Assembly (NCBI RefSeq): GCF_949987515.2
Contig: NC_082694.2
Coordinates: forward strand, 57,410,080-57,474,079
Reading direction: 5' to 3'
DNA from: Delphinus delphis
Lineage: Eukaryota > Chordata > Mammalia > Artiodactyla > Delphinidae
DNA length: 64,000 nucleotides
Below, one piece after another: positions 21,838 through 34,281 of this stretch (positions are counted from its first letter, which is position 1; each line of letters opens with the position of its first letter). A program made the translations under genes and the position numbers. The notes under the pieces are model-generated. The model saw only the letters and a list, made by a program, of their open reading frames with translations, had not been told where the DNA came from and made no database searches.

Positions 21838-23820
21838 CACACAATCATGTCAATAGATGCAGAAGAAGGATTTGACAAATTTCAACACCCATTCATGATA
21901 AAAACTCTCAGAAATCTGTTGTTTTTCTATGTACAAATCATGAACCATCAGAAAGAGAAAGTTAAAATAAATTCCGTTTAAAATTTCATCCAAAAGAATA
22001 AAATGCCTACTAATAAACTTAACCAAGGAGGTGAAGGACCTATATTCTGAAAACTACAAAACATTGATAAAGAAAATTGCATAATACAAAGAAATGAAAC
22101 AATATCTCATGCTCTTGGATTGGAAGAGTATTGTTAAAATATTCATACTACCCAAAGCAATCTACAGATTTAATGCAATCCCTATCAAAATACCCATGAC
22201 ATTTTTCACAGAACCAGAACAAATAATCTTAAAATCCATATGGAAACACAGAAGACCCTGAATTGCCAAAGCAATTCTTGAGAAGAAGAACAAAGCTGGA
22301 GGTAGCATGCTCTCAGACTTCAGACCCATATTACAAAGCTACAGTAATCAAAACTGGTACTGGCACAAAAACAGATACATAGATCAGTGGAACGGAACAG
22401 AGAGTCCAGAAATAAACCCATGCACCTTTGGTCAATTAATCTATGACAAAGAAGCCACGAATACATAATGGAGGGAAAAAAAGTCTTCAATAAGTTGTGC
22501 TAAGAAAACTGGACAGCTACACGTAAAACAATGAGATTAGAACAGTTCCTCATACCATATAAAAAAATAAACTCAAAATAGATTAAAGACCTAAATGTAA
22601 GGCCTGAAACCATAAAACTCCTAGAAGAACACACAGGCAGAGAACTCTTTGACATAAATTGTAGCAATAATTTTTGAATTTGCCTCCTAAGGCTAGAGAA
22701 ATAAAAGCAAAAATAAATAAATGGGACCTAATTAAGTCTAAACGCTTCTGCACAGCAGAAGAAACCATCAACAAAATGAAAAGACAAACTACAGAATGGG
22801 AGGAAATATTTGCAAATGATATGACCAATGACCAACAAGGGGTTAATATCCAAAATACATAAACAGCTCATACAACTCAATATCAAAAAAAAAATAAAAT
22901 AAAAAGTGGGCAGAAGACCTGAAAAGACATTTTTCCAAATAAAACATACAGATGGTCAACAGGCACATGAAAGGATGCTCAACCTGGCTGATTATTAGAG
23001 AAGTGCAAATCAAACTAAGAATGAAATATCATCTCATACATGTCAGAATGGCTATCATCAAAGCACCTACAAATAACAAATGTTGGAGAGGGTGTGGAAA
23101 AAGGGAACCCTTATGTACTGTTGGTCGTAATGTAAATTGGTGCAGCCACTGTGGAAAACAATATGGAGGCTTTTCAGAAACTAAAAACAGAGCTACCATA
23201 TTTCCCAGCAATTGCACTCCTGGTTACATATCTGGAAAAAATAAAAAACAATAATTTGAAAAGATACATGCACCCCAGTGTTCATAGCAGCACTATTTAC
23301 AATAGCCAAGATATGGAAGCAACCCCTAGTGTCCATCAATAAAGGAATGGATAAAGAAGTGGTATGTATATATATATATATGAATATCACTCAGCCATAA
23401 AAAAAGAATGAATTCTGCTATTTGCAGTAATGTGGATGGACCTAGAAAATAATATGCTTAGTGAAATAAGTCAGGCAAAGACAAATACTGTATGATATCC
23501 CTTATATGTGGAGCCTAAAAAATAAATGAATGTGTATAGCAAAACAGATACAGAGTCACAGATACAGAAAACAAACTAATGGTTGCCAGTGGGGAGAGGA
23601 AAGGAGTGAGGAGTACAATAGGGGTAGGGGATTAAGAGGTACAAACTACTATATGTAAAATAGATAAGCAAAAAGGATATATTGTGCAGCACAGGAAATT
23701 ATAGCCATTATCTTGTAATAATGTTTAAGGGAGTATAAACTGTAAAAATACTGAATCACTATGCTGTATACCTGAAACCAATATTGTAAATCAATTATAC
23801 TTCAATAATAAAAAAATTAA
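21838..23820 (+). mobile_element. Older L1, 5'-truncated, ORF2 C-terminal part plus 3' UTR
   Basis: It starts with a scrap of reverse transcriptase region ('caatagatgcagaagaagga' to about 21912), then skips to later ORF2, implying an internal deletion. ORF2 blocks continue through CWRGCGK-like coding around 23080 and the final 'ataagtcaggcaaagaca' block. The 3' UTR includes 'ggggattaagaggtacaaac' and ends with 'cttcaataataaaaaaatt'. Frames are broken by stops throughout. The family differs from the young L1 and resembles the copy at 55.3-56.5 kb. A (TA)n stretch lies at 23371-23381. Confidence 0.85.
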
Positions 23821-23834
23821 AATTTAAAAATAAG

Positions 23835-24795
23835 GTAAAAAGCTCAAAGCATTTCCTCTAGATCAGGAACAGAACAAAAATACCCACTATCTCTTTCATT
23901 TATGGTCTACAGACACATGAAAAGGCACACAATATTTCTAATCATCAGAGAGATGCAAATCAAAACCACGATGAGATACCATCTCACACCTGTCAGAATG
24001 GCTGTTGTCAAAAATGCAACAAATAACAAGTATTGGCAAAGATGTGAAGAATTGTGCACTGTTAGTGGGATTATAAATTAGTGCAGCCACTGTGGAAAAC
24101 AGTATAAAGGGGCCTCAAAAAATTAAATATAGAACTACCATTGAATCCAGCAATTTCACTTTTGGGTATTTACCTAAAGAAAACAAAAACACCAATTTGA
24201 AAAGATATATGCACCCTATGTTTATTGTAGCATTATTTATAATAGTCAAGACATGGAAGCAACCTAAGTGGACATCAATAAATGAATGGATAAAGAAGAT
24301 GTGATATGTAATCAATGGAATATTAGACAGCTATAAAAAATAATGAAATCTTGCCATTGTGACAACATGGATGGGTCTAGAGGGGATTATGCTAAGTGAA
24401 AAAAGTCAGATTAAAAAAAAAGATGATTAACACATGATCTTACTTATACGTGGAATCTAAAAAATAAAGAAATCAAACATACAAAACAAAAAACCAGAAT
24501 CATAGATACAGAGAACACACAACTAGCTGCCAGAAGGGAGGAGAGTGGGGATGGTGGGAGAAATAGGTGAATGGAATTAAGAGGTACAAACTTCCAGCTA
24601 TAAAAGTAATGTCATAGGGATGTAATATACAGCATAAGAAATATGATCAATAATACTCTAATAACTTTATATGGAGACAGATGGCTACTAGACTTAATAT
24701 GGTGACCACTGTATAAAATATTTATACGTTAAATCACTATGTTATATATCTGAAACTAACACAATGTTTTTTTCAACTATATTTCAATTTTAAAA
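23835..24795 (+). mobile_element. Older L1 3' end, second tandem copy
   Basis: A scrap of ORF2 around 23850-23910 is followed after a gap by the 'cagagagatgcaaatcaaaa' block, the cysteine-motif region (degraded), the 'ggaatctaaaaaataaagaa' junction and a 3' UTR ending near 'caactatatttcaattttaa'. It lies immediately downstream of another L1 3' end in the same orientation. Confidence 0.8.
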
Positions 24796-24890
24796 GTTTT
24801 TTGATGACATAAAAATTTTTTAAAAATTAAAAGGAACAAAGCAAACACTGTTCAAACTACCCTCGATAAGTTTTTACCAATAAATAAAGT

Positions 24891-26378
24891 GTAGGCATAC
24901 TTCAGAGATGTGGCAGGTTTGGTTCCGAACCACTGCCATAAAGGGAATACCTCAATAACGTGAATCACACAAGTTTTTTAGTTTCCCTGTGCATACTAAT
25001 ATCTTAAGTATGCAATAGCATTATGTCTAAAAAAAAAACAGTGTGCATGCCTTAAATAAAAAACATTGCTCAAAAATGCTAACCTTCATCTGAGCCTTCA
25101 GTGAGTTGTAATCTTTTTGCTGGGGAAGGGTTTTGGTTCAATGTTGACGGCTGCTGACTGATCAGGGTGGTGGCTACTGAGGGCTGGGGTGGCTGTGACA
25201 GTTTCTTAAAACAAGACACCCCAATAAAGTTTGCCACATCGATTGACTTTTCCTTTCATAAACGATTTCTCTGGATCATTTAATGCCGTTTGATAGTTAT
25301 TTACCCACAGTAGAACTTCTTTCAAAATTGAAGTCAATCTTGTCAAACCCTGCTGCTGCTTGTTCAACTAAGTTTATGTCATATTCTAAATCCTTGTCAT
25401 TTCAACAGTCTTCACAGCATCTTCACCAGGAGCAGACTCCGTCTCAAAAAATCACTTTCTTTGCTCATCCATAAGAGGTAACTCGTCAACCCTTAAGGTT
25501 TTATCATGAGATTGCAGAGATTCAGTTACATCTCCAGGCTCCACTTCTAATGCTAGTTCTCTTGCCATTTCCACCATATCCCCAGTTACTTCCTCCACTG
25601 AAGTCTTGAACCCCTCAAAGTCATCCAGGAGGGTTGGAATCCGCTTCTTCCAAACTCCTGCTAATGTTCATATTTTGACCGCTTCCCATGAATCACAAAT
25701 GTTCTTAATAGCATCTAAAATGGTGAATTCGTTCCAGAAGGTTTTCAATTTACTTTTCCCAGATCCATCAGAGGAATCATTATCTATGGCAGCTGTAGCC
25801 TTACCCAATATCTTCCTTAAATAATAAGACTCGAAAGTTGAAATTACCCCTTGAACCATGAGCTGCAGAATGGATGTTGTGTTAGCAGGCATGGAAACAA
25901 CATGAAACTCGTTGTACATCTTCATCAGAGCTCTTGAGTGACTGGTTGCATTGTCAATGAACAGTAATATTTTGAAAGGAATATTTTTTTCTGAGCAGTA
26001 GGTCTCAACAGCCCACTTGGTCTTGGCCCATTGATAAAGCACAGGCAGAGCAAATTTAGCATAACTCTTAAAGGCCCTAGGATTTTCAGAATGGCAAATG
26101 AACACTGGCTTCAACTTAAAGTCACCAGCTGCGTTAGCCCCTAACGAGAGAGTCAGTCTGTTCTTTGAAGCTTTGAAGCCAGGCATTGACTTCTGCTCTC
26201 TAGCTATGAAAGCCCCAGGTGGCATCCCCTTCCAGGATAAGGCTATTTTGTCTGCAATGAAAATATGTTATTTTGTGTAGCCATTTTCATTAATTATCTT
26301 AGCTAGATTTTCTGGGTAACTTGTTGCAGTTTCTACATTAGCACTTACTGCTTCACATGCACTTCTGTGTTATGGAGA
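24891..26378 (-). mobile_element. Tigger1-type DNA transposon, 3' half
   Basis: The left edge (gtaggcatacttcagagatg) is a degraded Tigger1 terminal repeat. The sequence then follows the reverse complement of the Tigger1 transposase gene at recognisable blocks ('gctaaccttcatctgagcct', 'gctgctgactgatcagggtgg'). It stops abruptly near 26378 after 'tgtgttatggagac'. The 5' half of the element, including the DNA-binding region, and the other terminal repeat are absent here. Confidence 0.88.
25668..26225 (-). pseudogene. Tigger1 transposase remnant (DDE domain), inactive
   Basis: A 185-codon open stretch on the minus strand corresponds to the DDE catalytic region of a pogo/Tigger1 transposase. Visible blocks are [32 protein letters not shown] (second catalytic Asp present) and [15 protein letters not shown]. 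In the family the last box reads MDQG, whose Asp is the third catalytic residue; here it is Val. A gap between LPVLYQW and WAVETYC suggests loss of about 20 codons. Further transposase sequence continues out of frame toward 25000. This was once a cut-and-paste transposase; the changes make it dead. Confidence 0.85.
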
Positions 26379-27579
26379 CTAATTAAAAATACTAATTTAA
26401 ACATTTTTCGCAGATGACAACTTTCTTACTACATATGGATGGGTTTTGTTCAAACACATGTTCATTTGTGTATATAAACCTTTGATGGTACATGGTGGTA
26501 CCATGGTATTTTAATCATTATGCTATGATCAGAAAAGCAGTGCAAATTTTATGTATGAATTATGCATTCCCATTAAATGCATATTAATTTATGTCAACAA
26601 ACCAAAAACTCACAGAGCTCAGAAAGGGAAAAGTAAATCATTAGATCTCCACAAAACAGGTATGCTCTTAACAGCTTAACTCAAAAATGCTTGCTATATT
26701 CATTTAGTGGGAGAAAAGAATTATTGTTAAAGTTTTAATTTAATTTTATTTTTTGGTTTTGTAGTATTTCTTATAGATGTATAAGATGTATAAGAGCTGT
26801 ATGTCATAAACACATAGTTTTTACGTGTATAGGCTAAATATTATTATAATGAGAATAGTTAAAAGTTATTTACCTTAAAAGGAATTTTTAATTACTCAAG
26901 TTTGAGAAATATGTAACAAGATCTTTGAAAATGTTGATAATTTTGTCATAACTCTATAACTCATAATAATACTTCTGTAAGAAACAGTATTTTATTAAAA
27001 TTCAGTTTAGAAGTATTTTTGAAGTCATAATATTCCCTCTGTTGTTTATTATCAATATTTAAAATGTTAGTGATACTATAAACTAAGCAGGATTTATTGG
27101 ATTGGCTTGCCTTGATAAATAACTATGACATCAGACACTGAGAAAACTCATTCTGTTTGTAAATCACAACTTATCAAATGTATTAGAACAAAAGCAATTC
27201 ACAAATGCTAAGTATTCACAAACTGATAAGTATGGTATGTGTTTTGAAGAGCTGGCAGCCTCAATATACTTTTTGTGAAAACCGGATTTTTAAAAGATAT
27301 TTCTGATAATTTCCCTGTTGGTTGAGTTAAAAAGTTTTTGTTAGCAGCTAGGGTATATAATGCGAAAACTGAAGATTGAGGACATTCCATTGGTCCATTT
27401 GTTACAGCTAATGGTGTAGCAGTATAAAGGCATTTCCTGATGATTGTTTCCATGCCTCTCCATTTCAACAAACCTGAAAGATATAGCTCATGCCTCCAAT
27501 GGAAGCAAACAAGCCAGCTGGGAATTTGTCCAACTTTGAAAAACAGGAAAAACGACAAAACAAGAATGTCTATTAGAGA
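26379..27579. other. AT-rich non-coding stretch
   Basis: No known gene or repeat. A 116-codon open frame on the minus strand (27208-27558) shows no domain I recognise; it contains two CP/FP-type motifs and no signal peptide or repeat pattern. It may be chance or a decayed repeat. Confidence 0.4.
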
Positions 27580-28418
27580 AAGAAAGCCTTTTTATTAATT
27601 GAAAAATCATTGACATACAATGCTGTGTTAATTTCAGGTGTACTACATAATGATCTGACATTTGTATACGTTATGAAATGACCACCATGATAAGCCTAGT
27701 AGCTATCTATCCCCATACAAAGTTATTACAATATTATTGAGCATACTCCTTATGCTGTATATTACATCCTCCGTGACTTATTTATTTTATAACTGGAGCT
27801 TTGTAGCTCTTAATCACTTATTTTGCCTACAACCTCCTATTCCCCTTCCTTCTGGTAACCACCTGTTCGGTTTGTTCTCTGTATCCATGAGTCTGGCTTT
27901 GTTCAATTTGTTTGTTTTTAGATTCCACATATAAGTGAGATCATATGATACTTTTACTATCTCTGTCTGACTTATTTCACTTAGCATAATGCCCTCTAAA
28001 TCCATCCATGTTGTTGCACATGGCAATATATCATTCTTTCTTATGTCTGAGTAATATGTCATTGTGTAGATATACCACATCTTCTTTATCCACTCATCTA
28101 TCAACAGGCACTTAGGTTGCTTCCATATCTTGGCTATTGTAATAATGCTGCAATGAGCCTTGGAGTACATATACCTTTTAGAATTAGTGTTTTTGTGTTC
28201 TTTGAAGAAATACCCAGAAGTGCAATGGCTGGATCATATGGAAGTTTTATTTTTAATTTTTTGAAGACCCTCCATACTGTCTTCCATAGTGGCTGCACCA
28301 ATTTACATTTCCACCAACAGTGCAGGAGGGTTCCCTTGTCTCCACATACTTGTCAACTTATCATTTGTTGTCTTTTTGATAGCCATTCTGACAGGTGTAG
28401 GTGGTATCTCATTGTAGA
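27580..28418 (-). mobile_element. Older L1 3' end, antisense
   Basis: Reading + strand left to right gives the inverse of an L1 3' UTR ('gtgttaatttcaggtgtac', 'ccttctggtaaccacctg'), then the inverse of late ORF2 ('cttatttcacttagcataat', 'ccatcttctttatccact', 'tcttggctattgt') up to the inverse of the 'cattctgacaggtgtaggtgg' block. The minus-strand frame at 27814-28170 is a surviving part of ORF2's C-terminus (AKIWKQPK, WIKKMWYIYTM). 5'-truncated. Confidence 0.88.
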
Positions 28419-28879
28419 GAAAGCCATTTTTTTTAAAGTGGAAAACATGCATAATTAGAAGCTCTCCCTGCTCTTGATTCCCTTTTGCTCCCAACCAACA
28501 ACCAACAACCAACTGAATGGGCCTTGCAACCTTGGACTACTACTGTTCTATGGGCAACATAAAGATGGCATTTCCTTGTTCTTAGAAGGGAAGTGTTCCA
28601 GAGTGAATCCTTATGATGATTGGTTTAGTGAAGAGCAGATTATTTTTGTGGGAAAGCTAATCAAAGAAAGTTATTTAGGACTTAAACTGGAAATATTCAA
28701 TAATACCTTTAGTGTGGTCAGTTAGTTTTACACATTGAAATCTGCTTAAGATTAATTTTTACCAATTTTGCAGAAAGAGAATATGAAAATGGCTAACATA
28801 CTAGATATAAATACGCCACATTTGAGCTTCAGTTTATGACTTGACTGTTTAAAGAGTATATAAGCCAACACTATCTAAG
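28419..28879. other. Non-coding stretch, nothing recognised
   Basis: A small (CCAACAA)n patch lies near 28492-28511. An 83-codon frame at 28474-28725 shows no recognisable domain. Confidence 0.4.
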
Positions 28880-29015
28880 GCAAGATAGCTTAATGATTCA
28901 GGAGGCCAGACTCATTTCTTTATTTGCACTGACTCATGTGTTGACTTCTGCAAGTTATTTCCGCTTTCTGAATCTGTTTTATATCTTTAAATGAAATGGA
29001 CAGACTAGCTCTGAC
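28880..29015 (+). repeat. Probable MIR SINE
   Basis: The blocks 'gacttctgcaagttatttcc' and 'tctgaatctgttttatatc' followed by 'aaatgaaatggacagacta' follow the MIR central pattern. Diverged. Confidence 0.5.
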
Positions 29016-29555
29016 ATTTTCATCCAACGCTTCCATGGATATACCTCAGAGGTCTCTAGAGATCAAAATGGAGAGTGATTGAGCAGAGGTCTACCTACCA
29101 ATCTCTCACCCTCATCCTCATTCAACATAAAATACTGCTATTATATATTTATATACTGGGTTTAGTGGAAGTACTTTTTAGAGAAAACCAGTCCTAGAAA
29201 TATGTTTTTAAGTGCTTGTAACTATGAGAATGGATTCTCTCTATGGTGCCTTCTAACACCTGTGATTAAATCTACTAGCAATGGAAATTAGCATTCAGAA
29301 CTTGTTATTACTGTTAATAATGACACCACCATGTCACTAAAAGACAGACATTTTGATATAATAAGTTCCCGCACTTAAAACTAGGTTGTGAGGCACACAT
29401 TTGTTTATAAGTTGGCTATTTGGGAGATGGAAAGCATTTTTCCATAGAAACAGTTTTTCAGGTGAAGTGGTTAGGCTAGCTGGGGGGGAAATAAAGAAAA
29501 GAAAAAAAAAAAACTAATTTAACTGCTAAAGTAAAAACAGTCTGTGAATGAAAAA
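29016..29555. other. Non-coding stretch, nothing recognised
   Basis: No gene recognised. A short A-rich run lies at about 29490-29516. Confidence 0.5.
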
Positions 29556-30061
29556 TGTTGCCTGCCATATTAGTTAACAAAGGATGTTTCAGTCATCAAG
29601 CCATCACCCTACAGCTGCCCCCAACAGTGGGCCCTGAGGCGAGTCAGGATGGAAACAGGATGCCCACCATCAAGCCCTCAGACACTTCACCCACCACCAA
29701 AGGTGCACCCAAAGGGGACTCAGGACGGAAAAAACCGGGATACTGACCCTAGATACCTAGGTGCCTATCAAAGGAATGATTTCAATGAGCCCAGACTCTT
29801 GAATCTTCCCATACTTAGAAAAGCTCTAAATTCTTTAACTTGAGATACCTGATTTTCTTTAACTAACAGTAACCTTTTGATATCCCGACTACCTGGTCTT
29901 TGTTGCAAAAACTCCTATATATCCCAGCTCCTCCCTTACCTCTTTGGAGCAGGCCCTCAGGGCAGTCTGAGAGGCTGTCTCCTGGGTTTGATGTCCTCAG
30001 AAGGTCCTCCTAATAAAACATAATTCTCAACTTTAGGTTGTGCATTTTTTTTCAGTTGACA
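29556..30061 (+). mobile_element. Endogenous retrovirus LTR, copy 2 (solo)
   Basis: About 506 bp, starting tgttgcctgcc and ending gttgaca (TG...CA ends). A TATA-like ctatatat lies at 29915-29922 and the AATAAA signal at 30012-30017, followed by 'ctttaggttgtgca'. It shares its whole layout with 11730-12156 but contains an extra segment near 29640-29720. No gag, pol or env sequence adjoins it and no target duplication was identified. A 63-64 codon frame inside it has no coding look. Confidence 0.78.
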
Positions 30062-32564
30062 AGTCCATTTTACAATAAAGAAGAGTGAGAAAAATACTCA
30101 CAAAAGCTGCAATTAAATTTCAGGAAGAAAAACAGTATTGTAGATTGGCTTTTTAAATCTTTATTTTTAACATTTGAAGGCAAATGACTTTACAGACATT
30201 TAGTCTATTTCACTGTCTTCTGTGGTTTCAGAAGTTGTCCAGCGAGAGAAATGATTTGAAAGACAACTCTTTACTGATATTGGCATAGTGATTGTGAATT
30301 AAAAAAAAAAAAAGCCAGTAGTCATTTAGCTTTATTCAGATGAGAGATTTGCTCAACGTCATTTAGGTCCTGATATTCCTCTCCAAGCTAAAGCAAACTA
30401 AAAATTTTGAGTTAAAAGTGGGGGAAAAGAAAAAAAACAAAATAAATAAAATGCTGATTCTAAATTTTTACAAAGTGGGAGAAAAGTCAGTGACAATAGC
30501 TTTCTCTATCTAACTATCCTTACTTCTGTTCAAATGCATGAATTTCTAATCAAAAGATGCTAATAACTCTGGGAGTAGCTCTATTAAGACTGGTGGAATG
30601 CTTACATGTTTTAAAAGTCTTCCTGGGGTAAAAAGTTTTTAAAACATCAGTAAATGGAGATCTAGAAAAATAAAAGTTAAGAGGATCTAAATATCTAGAT
30701 AATTTTTCAATATAGATGTAAATATCTATTATTTTGAGGGCTATTAATTCTACTTAACTAAAAATATCATATTTAAAATGCTTTCCAATATTCTCTACAA
30801 AAGTCTATTTCACTTATGTTGTAATATTTTCAGGCTAAATATTGTAATGGATGAAGATGTTTCAGAATCCATGGCTCATTAACGCATGCTTCAACATTCT
30901 GAATAAATGGGAAAAACTTCAGAAGTGATCATAAACATTTCTATAAAATTCTGTTTACCAACCTTAGTTTTTAGATGTTTATATCTTTTTCATCCTCTAA
31001 CAGTAGAATAATTGGGCATCCCACAAAGATTTTAGTTTCCATGAGCCTAATTGTGGAAAATGAAAATTTCATATCATTATATTCCAAGACTATATTTACA
31101 TGATCATTCTGACCTAAAGGTTAATACACACTGGATCCTTCGCATATATTCTGAAACCTTGCAATCATGAAGGAAAATTTTAGTAATCTGTAATCTGTAT
31201 TAAGTTACATCATTAAAATAAAAATTCTCCCATACCTTTATATTTTAATCACTAATACAGGACTTCTTTATTCACAAATACACAAAATTCCTTTTCCCAC
31301 TTTTATGATAGGAATGCATGTGTGTTCTCACACCAGAAAAACCATCCTTCCAATTCCCCACTTCCCCTATTAGACCATAAATTTCACTGCACAAGAAATC
31401 TGAAGTTTGATTATATTCCCACAAGATTTTAAACATTAGAAGGAATGTGCTTCTTAGGCAATTATTTTTAGGAAGGTAGAATGCACTTTTCCAGGCAGAG
31501 GTTTCTTTTTTATGTGAGCATGACTGATCATCACATATAGTAATTCTATGTCATTTGGGGGAGATAGGCATCACCAAATACACACACATGTGTCATGTGG
31601 TATATGAAAATCATGCCTTGATTAGATTTTTGTTTAATTTCAGGAAATGCTACAGTTTCTTGGAAACATAAATTTCAGAAGGAAAAAAGAATGATTCCTT
31701 TTTCTGGGAAAGCAAAACCAAGGACCAAATATGACTTTTATTTATAAAATGTCTACATGATCTTCCAATAATGTCAGTGTACTGTTGGATGATGTCTTCC
31801 TTCTATATTTTCTTTCTCCTTCTGTGAAAGCTAAAAGTAACGGGATGAGAGAGAGAGAGAGAGAGAGAGATTATAGATTACAGGGTTCTTCATCAGCAAT
31901 TTGAATCTTCTTGCTGTCTTGGTGATACATGGCACATGTATGAAGATACCTAACCAAAAAATGTATTTACTATAGATAAGATTGTAAATACAATATTGTA
32001 AAAATTATACTTATGTAACAAACATGTTTCTATTAATTTCTTGCCTACTGTTATTATATAAGATGTACTATACAATGTTTCTCAGTTCTTGGTCACGATT
32101 TTCCCAATCATGAAAGAGGCTTCTAAAACTCAAAAGCCAGGTAACAGTCTTTTGTATCCTATCAAAATTAATTGAGTTTGTAAATAAAGGGCTTGTAAGA
32201 TTCTTTTTCTGAACCCTGTTTCTGAAGCCTTAACCCAGAATCTTCATAAAATTTATTACAAATACAAAAATGTACACTTTAATTTAAATGCAAATTAAGA
32301 CATACCCATTTCAGAAAAGATATTTAACTTGAGTTACAAAATATCAAGAGGTGGTTTCAATTAAGAGTGGAATGAAAAATGATAATATAGTTGGGCTATA
32401 AGTGAAGAACCAGAAATAAGATTTAAAATATCTTAGGTAGTAGTTTAAGTAACTAGAGCAGCTAAAAAACAAAACAGAAAAACTTAATGTCATATATATC
32501 CACATACAATATAAGCTGATTTACACCTGGTTGCCCACATTTAAATATGGCTTTTTAAAAATGT
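30062..32564. other. Non-coding stretch with microsatellites
   Basis: AT-rich single-copy-looking DNA. It contains A runs at about 30301-30313 and a (GA)n at 31847-31870. No gene or repeat family was recognised with confidence. Confidence 0.45.
31847..31870 (+). repeat. (GA)n microsatellite
   Basis: Twelve uninterrupted GA units, long enough to be polymorphic. Confidence 0.95.
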
Positions 32565-32990
32565 TTTATTACAGTATCATATAGTCCAGTGTGGCTCAAG
32601 GAGCTTCTACATGTATCTGTGCAACCAGGTAATCACCAGCCAGGTCAAGACATAAGACATTTCAAAAGTTTCCCTCATGCCCCATCTCAGTGAATACACT
32701 GCACACCTCAGGTAACCACCATTCTAACATCACAATAGGTTAGTTTTGCCAGTTCTTAGACTTCATATAGCAAAAATCATACGGTATATATTTTGTGTGA
32801 TTATCTTCTTTTCCTTATTCTTGTATATGTGATATTTATCTATGCTGTTGAGTGTAACAGCCATTCATTCTTTATTTCTAAGTAGTATGCCACTGACTAG
32901 GTGTACCATGAATTCTATATACAAGCATGTTACTGGTAATGGACAGTCCAAGATTCTCATTTCTCACTACATGGGTTATTCAAGGATGCC
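32565..32990 (-). repeat. Old L1 3' end, antisense
   Basis: It follows the inverse of an ancient L1 3' UTR: 'tgtgcaaccaggtaatcacc', 'ggtaaccaccattctaaca', 'cttcatatagcaaaaatcat', then 'cagccattcattctttattt'. Strongly diverged. Confidence 0.6.
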
Positions 32991-34047
32991 CACCATAGTC
33001 TCTATTGCTACCTTTCATCTCCATAGAAGAAGAAACAGTGGTGAAACCAAAAGGGGAAGCTCTCCATCTTTTATGCAGTAGGATGATATGTTTTTCTTTG
33101 TTCCCTACATTTTAATTATCATAAGTAAATAAAACACTGAGCTCAGAATTCAAAAGCCACAGAGAGCCACTCCCTTAGTAGAATGGCAGGACTCAGTGAC
33201 TGATAAACATGAAGCAATTCTGAGCAAAAGAGTAGGAAGTGGAAGGGAATTTGATCCTAACAGATATTTTAGCCATTCTTCAGGTGAAAGGAAGTAAGTG
33301 TTTGGGAACATACAAGCAGGCGGTCACATATTGATGGACCTGATTTGAGAAGGATGTTACTAGTGTTATGTTAACTGATGCATGTAAGAACTCATAACAA
33401 ATTCAGGTTCAAAATTTCCTTTTGCTCGATAGATATTTATAGGTCATTTGATCTAAAAATATGCTTTAGCTTTTCCAAACAGCTCAAGTAATTTTCCAGA
33501 CTATAAATGTGTGAAGCATATTCTATGTAATTAACTTATCATGGTTTATTTCCTGCTATCTTAGTATCTCCAGCTCTTTCCTTTGCAAGAGACCTGGATG
33601 ACAGTCCTTTCACTCTGAGTTATGGTTTGCATTTCAGCAAATAAATATATATTATGCAAGATCAAGGTCATTTTGAGGTAGTTCATGTTTTCTTTTCTGC
33701 AGCAATTAAATGTGCTTTGATAATAAACATGTTTTACAATCTTAAAAACTTCGATAGAAAACATATATTCAAAAATAATTTTATTTTATTCCTTAAAGTT
33801 TGTTTTTATAGGCTTTTATATTTCTAAAATGGGGAAAATTTTTCTCACTGCAAGATATTAACTTTTAAAGAAGTAATAGACATTTTCCAATTATATGTTC
33901 CATTTTGTTTCATATTTTCTCTTATTTATTGAATTATTTACTCACTCTTATTTCACTCGCACCACACTCCAAAATTCAAACTACTCTCTCCTAACTCACC
34001 ATTTTTAGTTCTAAGAAAATTATTGACATTTATAGATGTCACAGTAA
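32991..34047. other. Non-coding stretch, nothing recognised
   Basis: AT-rich DNA. No gene or repeat was recognised. Open frames of under 80 codons have no domain. Confidence 0.45.
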
Positions 34048-34132
34048 ATCAGTATATCATAATTATATATTATTAAAATTATTAAAATATTAAAATATAT
34101 TATAATTATCAGTATATCATAATTATATATTA
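34048..34132 (+). repeat. AT-rich direct repeat with 60-bp spacing
   Basis: A 25-bp unit beginning atcagtatatcataattata occurs at 34048-34072 and again at 34108-34132. The spacer is made of 'attaaaat' variants. Probably a slippage or local tandem duplication product. Confidence 0.85.
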
Positions 34133-34281
34133 AAATTAATAAGACATCTGTAATTTATACATGATTATTATTGAAGTATTATAAATATTATATTTTTTTT
34201 TACCATCTGTGATATTGAAATAAATTAACATATTTGATTTGGTCAATAATCTGTAAGTGCTTCTTCCTTCTACAAAATTTT

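Noticed and set aside
11730..30061. Full provirus bounded by the two related LTRs
   Set aside because: The DNA between them holds L1, SINE and Tigger copies and single-copy sequence, with no retroviral genes, and the LTRs differ too much.
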